Below, in pieces: positions 10,501-20,469 of a stretch of 64,000 nt of DNA; positions within the stretch are counted from its first letter, which is position 1, and each line of letters opens with the position of its first letter. Location: positions 41,684,106 through 41,748,105 of the forward strand of contig CM071573.1 of the NCBI GenBank assembly GCA_036426205.1, given 5' to 3'. A program made the translations under genes and the position numbers. This DNA comes from Ascaphus truei. Taxonomy: Eukaryota; Chordata; Amphibia; Anura; Ascaphidae. A model generated the notes under the pieces. It ran no database searches, was not told the origin of the DNA, and saw nothing but the letters and a program-made list of their open reading frames with translations.

Positions 10501-11486
10501 CATTAATATATCTGGTGCTACTTTTTGACCTGGTTCTGCATCGGAGATCTTTTGATATATTATAGGACCAGCTTGTTCTTTTTTGGGGCTCGATGTAGGG
10601 GCTTTCGCGGGGCCTCTTACCCAGTCCGGCACGGCATCTACTGGGATGATGCAGAGTCATGATGTCGCAGCCTCACATGATGTCACGGCGCCGTGTGGTG
10701 TCACGTCATGGCAACACAACACCATGTAACGTGGACGCCATTTGATATCACAGCGCCATGATAAAGGGACGCTGAAGGAGGAGATACCGCCGGACAGGGA
10801 CAGTCACTGAGGCCCCGCGCTCTCCACTGGCAATCAGAGTTGTTGTTGTTGTGGGGGAGAGCTGTAACCGCGAGACTCTGTGCGAAAGCACCGCCAACAT
10901 ACCAGCCCTGATTATTATCTCCACAAATAGTTATAAATTACATGTATTCCCTGCCCCATGTTCAGAAAACAGAGTTGAGAATTCAAGATTAATGATAATG
11001 AGGGAACGTACAGTTTTGCTTTTAATTCCGTGTTAACAAAAGATCAAACAGCTGTTTTACAAAGAAATTGACTCTGTCACAGTGATGTCTCTTCCTTTGT
11101 TTTCTTAACCTGCAGAATCATGTCCGAGAATATAGTTAACAATGTATTTGAACACTTATAAAATTGATATTTTTCTATATACAGTATTTACAGGCAGCCG
11201 ATAGATCTTAAAACAGACGTGATAAAATGGGTATGCTAAAGTATTAGGGTGAGAAAAAGGTGGAAAAATAGAGACATTCCAAATAAAACTGAGCTGGATT
11301 AGTGTTGTCCTAGAAGAAGACCGCTTCATGTCACATTGAATTTGTCTCTAAACATCCATCGTCCAAGGTGCAATCCCACGTAAACAAAAACAACTTTTCG
11401 TAACGAATGTCATAATGTAATTGGCTTCCTTAAACCAATGTAACTAAGCTAGAAGTAAGGATTTAGCAGATTTTGTTTCTTAATTA
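10501..11486. other. Intergenic sequence with hAT-related CpG-rich patch
   Basis: The CpG-rich part at about 10640-10810 has repeated ATGATGTC / GTGTGGTGTCACGTC motifs resembling the interior of the CAGGGGTGC hAT MITEs. The rest is AT-rich with nothing recognised. Confidence 0.35.
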
Positions 11487-11920
11487 AAAATCACACTTGT
11501 GAGCACTTTCACATGTCTCAGACAGGTCTGCAACCCTGCCTTTCCCCATTATCTCTTAGGCCACGATTATAGTAGGTGCGATGGCGTGTGCGATTTTGCG
11601 CGCTGCGCGAACAAACAGCAGCAGTTGTATCGTGCCAGCCATAGTGCGCGTAAGCGGGGGCATGATGCAGAGCGACTGCGCGGCAGATTTTTCAAATGGC
11701 GGCTGCGTCACGGGTGAGGTTCAGCTAATGAGAGCGAATCAAGCCTGGTGACGAGTCCACCATGCCTCCCCAATAGCTCCATGGCAGCGCACCTATCGCT
11801 TGGGCGACATGCGCTCCTACTATAATCTTAGCCTTAGCATACACGGCTTCCACTACAGCCAGGAATTCTGGGTAATGACATGCACACAGTATCATGTTTT
11901 GCTTCATGTCCATTTTAACA
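11487..11920. repeat. Interspersed repeat (CACTTGTGAGCAC family) split by a Harbinger MITE
   Basis: CACTTGTGAGCACTTTCACA, GACAGGTCTGCAACCCTGCC and CCATTATCTC on the left continue as GCATACACGGCTTCCACTAC and CCAGGAATTCTGGGTAATGA on the right of 11559-11833. Uninterrupted relatives at 54604 and 56508 confirm the join point. This gives the empty-site structure of the Harbinger insertion. Confidence 0.7.
11559..11833. mobile_element. Harbinger-type MITE inserted in an older repeat
   Basis: 275 bp with ends GGCCACGATTATAGTAGG and CCTACTATAATCTTAGCC, and TTA at 11556-11558 and 11834-11836. The interrupted host repeat makes the insertion unambiguous. Confidence 0.8.
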
Positions 11921-12376
11921 TGGACACATATGCGTATGCCTGCCCTGTTACACAGCTTTTCAACACAAATTAATTACAAATTGCATGTATTCGGGGTTTC
12001 TGAATAAGGGGTGTTTGTCAATCAAGTGTTTTCTTTACCCTTATTCCACCCTGTCTTTATCACAGAGCCAATAAAGAGAAGTGCAGGAAGAGGTAAGACG
12101 CTTTGCCAGTGCAAACTGTTGTTGAAAATACATTTATGTGAGATGAAAGGAAACCTAACCCCTACCAAATCTCTGCCTGCCATGTTTGCAAACCAACTTT
12201 AAATGAATTTTTAATCATAATTATTATTTAAAAAATAATACTTATAGGTATCCAAAAAATACTAAATATCTCGGGAACCACGGGTTCCTGGAGGTCGGTG
12301 GTTAACAGATCCCCTGATTCATGTACTTTAAAAAAAACAAAAAAAACCCACTGTGCTCCCAGGAGGGACAGTCCTT
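11921..12376. other. Intergenic sequence, no feature recognised
   Basis: AT-rich, with an A-run at about 12330-12345. No exon or bounded element seen. Confidence 0.35.
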
Positions 12377-12585
12377 TTAACCCTTTGAGTACTCCAGGAC
12401 GTAGCCACACGTCATGGGGTCTGGAACACTGTAGTGCAGGGTTGGCTAACTGCAGTCATCGAGGGCCACCAACAGGCCAGGTTTAGGGATATCACTGTTT
12501 CAGCACAGGTGACTCAGTGAACGACGGAGCCATTGATTGAGTCACCTGTGCTGACCCTGTGACCCTCCGGCACGCAAACGGTTAA
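12377..12585. mobile_element. piggyBac-type MITE with a nested palindromic hAT MITE
   Basis: TTAA at 12377-12380 is followed by CCCTTTGAGTACTCC; the far end CCGGCACGCAAACGG is followed by TTAA at 12582-12585. TTAA duplication with CCNTTTG ends is the piggyBac signature. Inside, about 12437-12555 carries a palindromic hAT MITE (CAGGGTTGGCTAACTGCAG, CCACCAACAGGCCAGG, CACCTGTGCTGA), truncated on its right. Confidence 0.65.
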
Positions 12586-13149
12586 TAGAGCCCTCCAGCA
12601 GCTTTTATTAAAAAGAAGAAAAAATGTTCTGGTCGGCTGACATGTTTCCTCTGACAAGATGTAAGAGAGAAGAGATAATGACTGCCTGGTACCGGCTTCC
12701 CCAGGTGGGAGTGAACAGATCACCTCCCACTTGACTCCTAGCTGATCAAACCTCCTGCTATGTTCTTGTTCTTTCATTATAAGTAGGGGAGCATTGATTT
12801 TGGACAGGTTTTAATTAAACTGACATAACTGTTCTTTGTAGCTGTTGTCGTGCCGCACACCATGGCCCACATTCATACAATGGTGCTAAGCTTTAGCACG
12901 CTTTTTCTCCCATTCATATGACCGGGAGCTGAGGCGTGCTGAGGTGTAGCACCCTTTTGTGGCTCTGGGCCCATGAGAGCTCATATGTATGACATTAAAA
13001 CCTAATTTTACACCTGTGAAGAAACTTCCACTGCGGTTCAATAACAATTAAATTAGAACCTTCTGAATATATGGTATTCTCTATGCCCAAAAGAACCTCA
13101 GCAAAACTGCACCTATAATATATAGGCGTGTGTGTATGTGTATGTGTAT
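12586..13149. other. Intergenic sequence, no gene recognised
   Basis: About 12863-12985 resembles a short palindromic repeat (GGCCCACATTCAT .. GGGCCCATGAG) with GTGCTAAGC / GCGTGCTGAGG. Otherwise featureless. Confidence 0.35.
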
Positions 13150-13154
13150 GTATA

Positions 13155-13313
13155 TGGTAGAAATGCAAAAGTGTATTAAAACACAAAAACCAACGTTTCG
13201 GTTCCTGCAAACGGAACCTTCCTCAGGGTCATACAGTGTTAGAATGAAGACCACTGCAACTTATACCCCCACCAGTGCACACAACTATGTAATACACTTT
13301 TGCATTTCTACCC
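13155..13313. repeat. Foldback element with long terminal hairpin arms
   Basis: GTAGAAATGCAAAAGTGTAT at about 13158 is the inverse of ATACACTTTTGCATTTCTAC ending at about 13311. Between them is AACGTTTCGGTTCCTGC..GGAACCTTCCTCAGG, a motif that recurs in variant form near 19310 and 43705. Confidence 0.65.
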
Positions 13314-13429
13314 GTGTGTGCTGTCTCTCCTTACTGGACCATCATCTGCTAATATACATCTTTTATGATTTTCTATGGGACAAGCATCTGGATTTCCTAA
13401 TATTTATGTGTGTGCCGGCTGTGAATAGA

Positions 13430-13680
13430 TTATTTATATATATATATATAGTGTATATGTGTGTATAATATATATATATACTAATATATATATATTATAT
13501 ATAGATATATATATATATATATATATATATAGATATATATTAGTAGTAGTATGGGTATATCAAACACACAAACACACACACACACACACACACCACACAC
13601 ACACCACACACACACAACAACACCACAACACACACCACACACAAACACACCACACACACACAAACACACACACCACTAAC
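13430..13680. repeat. Simple repeats (TA)n then (CA)n
   Basis: TATA tracts (13433-13540) followed by CACACA with CCACACA interruptions (13565-13675). Translations of this tract are not genes. Confidence 0.9.
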
Positions 13681-13695
13681 ATGATGTGAGTTTAA

Positions 13696-13852
13696 CTGAG
13701 GGGTCTCAAACTCAGCCCTCAAGGGCCACCACCAGGCTAGCTTTTATGGATATCCCTGCTTCAGCACAGGTGGCTCAATCTGTGCTGAAGCAGGAATTTC
13801 CATAAAAACCTGGCCTGTTGGTGGCCCTTGATGACTGAGTTAGAGACCCCTG
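13696..13852. mobile_element. Palindromic hAT-type MITE, nearly complete
   Basis: GGGGTCTCAAACTCAG..GGATATCCCTGCTTCAGCAC..TGTGCTGAAGCAGG..TTAGAGACCCCTG. The two arms are inverse, with a shortened central loop. Flanked by TA-rich simple repeats. Confidence 0.7.
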
Positions 13853-13976
13853 ATATATATATATAGGCGTGTGTGTATGTGTATGTATATATACATACAT
13901 ACATACATACATAAATACACAGTTAGTAAGTAACATGTGAGTTTAGCTCATACAGGCTATTCCATTTTAATAGGAC

Positions 13977-14149
13977 CAGAAGGACAGAGGTGGTTGCCCG
14001 GCGACAGTGAGGGGGTTAACTCCTCCAACACTCGCCCCGCCCCCTTCTCTCTCTGCAGAGGTAGAACAAGGTGCGCTCTGACGTCACCACACAGGCGAAC
14101 GCTGATTGGTTGATGCGAGTGCAGGCCCTGACGGCACGGCGGCCATCTT
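13977..14149 (+). promoter_or_regulatory. CCDC186: Likely CCDC186 promoter (CpG-rich, CRE / CCAAT / GC box)
   Basis: An abrupt CpG-rich block carrying a GC box (CCCCGCCCC, 14035-14043), a perfect CRE (TGACGTCA, 14079-14086), an inverted CCAAT box (ATTGGT, 14105-14110) and a YY1-type GGCGGCCATCTTTG (14138-14151). The CRE-CCAAT-YY1 cluster in this order is characteristic of housekeeping CpG-island promoters without a TATA box. No transposon ends bound it. It is followed on the plus strand by a splice donor at 14270/14271 and, 14.8 kb on, by the CCDC186 start-codon exon. The gene assignment is inferred from strand and order. Confidence 0.65.
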
Positions 14150-14270
14150 TGTTGATGTGTCAGTCCGGACTCCGGGCGGCAGTGAGGGAACCAGGGATTG
14201 CCGTGCAGTGCCGGCCCAGTGAGGGGGGGAGCCGGGGTGAGCTGGAGTCCGGAGTTCCGGCGTCTCACAG
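14150..14270 (+). other. CCDC186: Putative non-coding exon 1 of CCDC186 (5' UTR)
   Basis: The CpG-rich sequence continues to a consensus donor, CTCACAG then GTAACGG, at 14270/14271. The CCDC186 start-codon exon begins with an acceptor, so at least one upstream non-coding exon is needed, and this is the only strong candidate on the plus strand. The 5' end at about 14150 is a guess based on the YY1-type element. A 67-codon ORF running through it does not resemble any protein I know. Confidence 0.5.
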
Positions 14271-14319
14271 GTAACGGATCCGAGATCTGCCTGTCAGTGT
14301 CACAGGGACAGAGACTGTG

Positions 14320-14834
14320 TGTTTGACAGAGAGAGGGTGTGTGTGTGTGTGTGACACAGAGAGGGACTGTGGTGTGGTGAACAGAGAGACTGTGGTGTGT
14401 GTGACACAGAGAGGACTGTGTGGTGGTGGGTGACACAGAGAGGGGAGCTGGTGTGTGAACAGATGACAGGGACACTGTGTGTGACACAGAGAGAGGGACA
14501 CTGTGTGTGTGACACAGAGAGAGGGACACTGTGTGTGTGACACAGAGAGAGGGACACTGTGTGTGTGACACAGAGAGAGGGACACTGTGTGTGTGACACG
14601 AGAGGGCACTGGGTGTGGACACAGAGGAGAGGGGACACTGTGGTGTGACACAGAGGAGGGAACTGTTGTGTGTGTGACACAGAGAGAGGGACTGATTATG
14701 TGTGACAGAGAGAGAGGGACTGATTGTGTGTGACACAGAGAGAGGGGCACTGTGTGTGTGACACAGAGAGAGGGACACTGTGTGTGTGACACAGAGAGAG
14801 GAACAATGTGTGTGTGTGTGACACAGAGATAGGG

Positions 14835-14867
<33 letters not shown>

Positions 14868-15477
14868 CACAGAGAGAGGGACTGTGTGTGTGTGTGTGTG
14901 TGTGTGACACAGAAAGAGGGTCTGTGTGTGTGACACAGAGAGAGGGACTGATTGTGTGTGACACAGAGAGAGGGGCACTGTGTGTGTGACACAGAGAGGG
15001 ACAGTGTGTGTGTGACACAGAGAGAGGGACACTGTGTGTGTGTGACACAGAGAGAGGGACACTGTGTGTGTGACACAGAGAGAGGGACACTGTGTGTGTG
15101 ACACAGAGAGAGGGACACAGGGGGACCGGGGGGAAGGGGGACCAGAGAGAGGGACACTGTGTGTGTGACACAGAGAGAGGGACACTGTGTGTGTGACACA
15201 CAGAGAAGGACACTGTGTGTGTGTGTGACACAGAGAGAGGGACACTGTGTGTGTGTGAGACACAGAGAGGGACACTGTGTGTGACAGACCCAGAGAGAGA
15301 GAGACACAGTGTGTGATACAGAGATGAGAGGGACTGTCTGTTTGTGACCCATAGAGTGACACTGTGTGTGTGATACAGAGAGGGGGACAGGGGTATGGTG
15401 ACACAGGGATAGGTGTGGGTTTGAGAGAGAGGGACAATGACACAAGGGACTGGTGTGGTGACCACAGGGACAGAGAC

Positions 15478-15526
<49 letters not shown>

Positions 15527-15591
15527 CAGAGACAGGGACCCTGTGTGTGCCACATAGGAAGGGACCCTGTGTGTGACACACAGAGTGAGGG

Positions 15592-15643
<52 letters not shown>

Positions 15644-15680
15644 AGAGAGAGGGACACTGCGTGTGATGTTGTGTATGTGT
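14320..15680. repeat. Minisatellite, unit about 26 bp (GTGTGTGACACAGAGAGAGG)
   Basis: About 1.36 kb of tandem units of the form GTGTGTGACACAGAGAGAGG plus GACACT, with length-variable GT runs and some interrupted units. It begins about 50 bases after the putative exon-1 donor, so it sits at the start of CCDC186 intron 1. Because TAA/TAG/TGA are rare on its minus strand it yields open frames of 540, 476 and 333 codons of HTHSVPLSV-type repeats; these are artefacts of the repeat. Confidence 0.9.
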
Positions 15681-15699
15681 GACTGGTGATGGCACACAG

Positions 15700-16702
15700 G
15701 CTTAACTCTGACAGAAATACAGAGGGATAGGCATTGTGTGTGATGCTGTGAGGATGACAGTAAATGTGATGGTTTTGTATATGAGCATAGGTTTTTGTGA
15801 CACTGGAACTAAATATGTCTTTGAAAGGGCCTGTTAGTCAAGCTATAATAGTATAGTAAGATGGATTTGACCTAACCTATTAAATCTTACATGGCATCAA
15901 GGGGCACATGCATCAAGTGTCAGAAAGGGTGCAGTAAACCGTACTGACACTTGATGCATGTGGGGGACAGCCCTCTACTAATATGAAAAGAGTAGGCACC
16001 ACCTGATGATTAAAGCAGTCATCTTTGGTGTTGGGGACTTCTTTAAGGGCGGGTTTCAATACGCTGCATTGCTGGGTATTGCATCCCAATCCAGCATTAA
16101 CATCGGATCGGAGGGTGATACGTGACTTGGTGAGTCCCGGTTTATGACCTTTGTTACCTTGTATGGTCACTTTACTTTGCTGTGCCTCGTGCATTACACA
16201 TTGGATTATAGTACTCCTAGGCAGAGATGCATTGTGGGTGTAAATTGTATATACAGCACTGTGCTTTATAAATGAATATCTTTAAAGGTGGGCAGGACGC
16301 TTCCTATTGTAAACAGATGCCTGCAGCCCAGCAACCCACTATTTTACCATCCTTTTGTCTTTGGTAGATAGGTAAAGTGTTAGGATAAGCTGCTGACATG
16401 TGAATGTGCTCACAAGTGATATTTTTATTTGCTGTACATAACGGTTTACGTTCTAGCAAATAAATGGTATACTTGCTACCCGTATCTGTGCGAGGGTTTG
16501 TACCGCTACTGCTGAATGTACATGCTAGGGTTCAATGTGGTCCGACTAAAAATATAAACTGCTTATCTCTGTGCTGACATACCGTGATAGTGTATCACAG
16601 TTGCAAATGAGAGAGTTTCTATGTCTCGCTGCTAATGTCCTCCCTCACATTAGACGGAATATACAGTGTGTGTATCGGATTGCCCATTCCACATGCAGTA
16701 TC
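15700..16702. other. CCDC186 intron 1, mostly unannotated
   Basis: No exon recognised. It contains the 19-bp-arm hairpin at 15905-15962. The rest is AT-rich unique-looking sequence. Confidence 0.45.
15905..15962. repeat. Perfect inverted repeat (19-bp arms)
   Basis: CACATGCATCAAGTGTCAG (15905-15923) is the exact inverse of CTGACACTTGATGCATGTG (15944-15962), with a 20-base loop. It could be a minimal foldback MITE or a hairpin-forming intronic RNA. Confidence 0.8.
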
Positions 16703-16710
16703 CTTTAGTG

Positions 16711-17197
16711 CAGTGGTGTGCAAACTGGGGGGTGCGCCCCTCAGGGGGGGGCGGGAGATTTTTGTAGGGGGTGCGGTGGTTGCAGAGGCCCCGCGCTCTT
16801 CCCCACGGCATTTAAATTAAATGACGGGGGATCGTGTGAGGCCTCTGCAACCTGTACTTACCGAGATTCAGACGGCTGCTGACGCGTCGCCATGGGAATG
16901 TGACGTCACATGACCCCGCGGCGTCATTTGACGCAGGGAACGGAGGTAAGGGGGCCCGAGCACCGGGGGCAGCAGCAGGCAGGTGGGGGGCGCAGCGCAG
17001 CTGCAATAGTTTGCTCACGCCTGCGATAAGTGCAGTATTTTTCAACTCCAGTCTCAAGCCCCCTCCCACCCCCCCCCCCCTCCCCAAACATGCCAGGTTA
17101 TAAGGATATACAAGATTCAGTCGAAGACTGCGCCACTGAGACACCTGAAAACCTGACCTGTTGAGGAGGACTGGAGGCCTGGAGTTGAGCACCTCTG
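16711..17197. mobile_element. Composite of two hAT-type MITEs sharing one 8-bp target duplication
   Basis: 16711-17023 is a CAGTGGTGTGCAAACTGG .. GCTCACGCCTG element of the family seen at 57373. 17033-17197 is a degraded palindromic hAT MITE (TTCAACTCCAG .. GGAGTTGAGCACCTCTG). The outer flanks carry the identical 8-mer CTTTAGTG (16703-16710 and 17198-17205), while the 9-base joint CGATAAGTG only resembles it. Confidence 0.65.
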
Positions 17198-17205
17198 CTT
17201 TAGTG

Positions 17206-18848
17206 GGACACCACCTGATATACTATTTGGCTGTAGTCCTTATTACATAGAGAAATAATCCTTATTTTGCCATTGCCAACTAAGGTCGTCATTCCTCCAA
17301 CACGTGTCACAGAGTTTCTGATATGCATCATTTTGGGGAGACAATCTGTGAATTGGCCTGTAGGTTATACGATGCTCTTGGATTTAATGAATAAAAAGTA
17401 GTAATGTAACATGCGTGTTTCTGAACAGCCAGTACTGGGGGAATAGCACATTTTCTGAAATGAGCCTGGTCTTTCAAACACTTTTTATTGTGTGTGTGTT
17501 TTTTTTAATAGCCCTATTTGACCTTCTGATGTCTGCAGTTGCTCTGTCACATTGGAGTGATTCTATTTTTCTGAAACAAACAAGCTGTAAGACCCCCCCC
17601 CCCCCCGCGCGCCTTCATCTACGCCAAGTTTTTCCATCATATTTGGTGATGATGTATTTGACATCTCTCCTGGTAGATAGTTTTCTCTGCCACTGTCCAG
17701 AAGCTGATGTCACATCCACTCACACTAAGGGGACGTGACATTTTCAGTAGCTAGGTTTTCATGGAATTTTTCACAAGCCAGTGGACAGGAAGTTTGCAGA
17801 CATAAGGAGGCTCATTTATAGCGCAGTGTGTTCTGACTAGATAATTAAGTTAGGCAGTTCAGCATATTATATATAGATTTACTACAACATTCCTGTCACA
17901 AGCGTCATCGATTTTATGAAATAATTGTTTAGCATTAGTTGAAATCAAAAGGGCGTGTAAAGGATTTATGAAGAGAATGCTTTTTTTTTTAATTCAGATG
18001 CACTGTAATCTCATAGCATTTTTGGCTAAAACTATTGTTTTATTGATAGTTTCATTGCCAAATTTAGGACAGTTTTTTATTTTTGTGTGCATATCTTATT
18101 GTATGTATGTCTTTATTTATATATCGCCACTCATGTACACAGGGCTTCACAGCTGTACACACATTGTACTGTACACCTTTTATTCTGTTAACTATCTTTT
18201 TTTCTCTCTTATCTATGGTTTTTGTCTCCTTCTTTTTTTTTTTTTTTTTTCTTGTTTCCTTTTATACCATAAAATAAGGTAATGTTTTTATGGAGTGCAC
18301 ATTTATTTAGCAATGTTTTAAACAAATTACAAGTCATTCTGAAAATCACAATCCATAGAAAATCTTCCTCCTTTTAAGTAAGCACATATTGTTTGGCATA
18401 AAGGTAGAGGTGAATACCAAGCTGTTAGATCTGTGTATATATATATGCCTCGCAGATAGCTTAATTAAATGTTAGTCTCACAATTAACCACATTCCTTTA
18501 GTGTGCTGTACAGTACGGCTGGAAAGCCTGTAATGTGAAAAAATATTGGTGCGTCCCCTTTTGGGATATCTTTTTTGTTTTTATATATACAAGTGTGTGT
18601 ATACATGTACACATGTACACACAGACACACACACATGTTTATGCGGAAGGGGAGCATGGTAAAGCGCTCCACTGGGGACTGTGCCCGTGCAGATCACTTG
18701 GGGCAGGAAAAGTGTGTCAGTCTGTGTCACACTGTGTCACATAGACTGTATGTATGGGTTCTAAACAAAGGTGTCAGAATCAGGTTCTCTGGTACAAATT
18801 GCAAAAGGGTTCAGCACATTTGATCATTGCATAAATATTTTTTGAGAA
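17206..18848. other. CCDC186 intron 1, unannotated
   Basis: No exon or bounded transposon recognised. It has a C-run at 17587-17606 and T-runs at 17502-17509, 17981-17990 and 18232-18250. Confidence 0.45.
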
Positions 18849-18926
<78 letters not shown>

Positions 18927-18937
18927 ACACACATATA
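18849..18937. repeat. (CA)n microsatellite abutting an assembly gap
   Basis: An uninterrupted CACACA tract runs into ATATA and then into the N block. This is a typical place for an assembly to break. Confidence 0.9.
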
Positions 18938-19009
18938 NNNNNNNNNNNNNNNNNNNNNNNNNNNNNNNNNNNNNNNNNNNNNNNNNNNNNNNNNNNNNNN
19001 NNNNNNNNN
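18938..19009. other. Assembly gap (72 N)
   Basis: Seventy-two undetermined bases. Translated runs of X across it are meaningless. Confidence 0.99.
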
Positions 19010-19100
19010 CACACTCGGTGGTTTGTGTATGTGTGTGATACATGTATATGTATATGTAGAGGGATATATATACATATTATGTATATAATAATATATATAG

Positions 19101-19143
<43 letters not shown>

Positions 19144-20380
19144 CTATAAGTATATATATTAATGATATTATAACTATATATAATATATAGAATATTTAGA
19201 CTCATACGAACGAGCCCAAAGACCAGTAAAGAGAACAGCAAACCAACGAGGGGTAATCCAAAATAATTGATTGAAATTGAACAGATTACACAAGCCACAG
19301 TTTCGGTCTCAAGGGCAGACGAAACGTGTGGTTCGGGTTATCTGTTCTTCAATACCAGATTATTTTGGACTACCCTCTGTGGTGCTGGGTCTTTCATGGT
19401 CTTTGGGCTGGTCGTATATTGGGGATCCTATGAGGAATAGAATGCCGTTTGCTTACAGTAGAGTGGTGACCTGCTGGCTTTGTGGATAATGAGAGAGAAT
19501 ATTACGGAGTAGGCAGATATGATGAGAGATGAGGTAGTATATAGGTCAACAAAATATATACACATATCGAGAGCACATAGAGATACCTGTATAGAGAATA
19601 CACATATATATACACATATATTAGATGACACACGTAGATATTATAACACCGACATTAGAGTATAGATATATGAGACAATGAGTATTAATAGAGATAGAGC
19701 TTATACACATAAGATAATGATACATATATAGTCTCTAATAATTATATATATATATAATATTAATTATATAGCATATATTAATATAGTATCGATATATTAT
19801 AGTGTGGTATAATAGGGTTGTGTAGATGCATATATATAATATATATGTCTGTTGTGTGTGTATATATTATATATATATCATATATATATATATATAGATA
19901 TAATCATAGGTAGATAATATGTATTATGATATATATATATTATATATAGTATGGATGTATGGTGTGTATTAAATATATAATAGATGATATATAAATATAT
20001 ATATATTTATATATATATATATATATATTGTATATAGTATATAATTATATAGGTATGTAAGTATGGGATAGAATAGTATGTGTGTGTATATATATATATG
20101 TATGGCTGTATATAATATATGTATGTGTGGATCTGTAGGTGTGTAATATATTATATGTATAAGTATATGTTGTAGATTATATCCTAGAGACTATCTATAT
20201 ATGGTGTGTGTATAGATATCTATATTATATATTATAATCTATATATATGTATATATATCGATATTATATATTATAATAGATAAGATATATTATATCTATA
20301 ATATATATATAATAGCTAACACGGGGTACTGATACCTCTACTGTGTGTGTAAAAATAATATAAGTATATATATGTTATAT
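19010..20380. repeat. Noisy AT-rich low-complexity sequence after the gap
   Basis: Irregular TATA / ATATAG sequence with many non-periodic interruptions, unlike the clean TA tracts elsewhere. It reads like an error-rich single read through a (TA)n array. An inverted-repeat remnant at about 19200-19420 (CCAAAGACCAG .. CATGGTCTTTGGG, with CAGTTTCGGTCTC inside) is a foldback element of the type at 13155. Confidence 0.6.
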
Positions 20381-20469
20381 TATATTATCCATAAATATAC
20401 ATATACAGACACACACTAACACAAGTTCTAGATAGCTAGATATAGCGCGCGCGCACAAACCGAAAACAA

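Noticed and set aside
14071..14274. 67-codon ORF in the CpG-rich block
   Set aside because: Spans promoter motifs and crosses the splice donor; composition follows GC content only.
14320..15680. Regular about 26-bp repeats resembling a CRISPR array
   Set aside because: Units are contiguous with variable GT runs, there are no unique spacers of constant length, and the DNA is eukaryotic.
13957..15697. Overlapping minus-strand ORFs of 540, 476 and 333 codons
   Set aside because: They are translations of a GT/GACACAGAGAGAG minisatellite; the peptide is HTHSVPLSV-type repeats in every frame, with no start context or splice structure.
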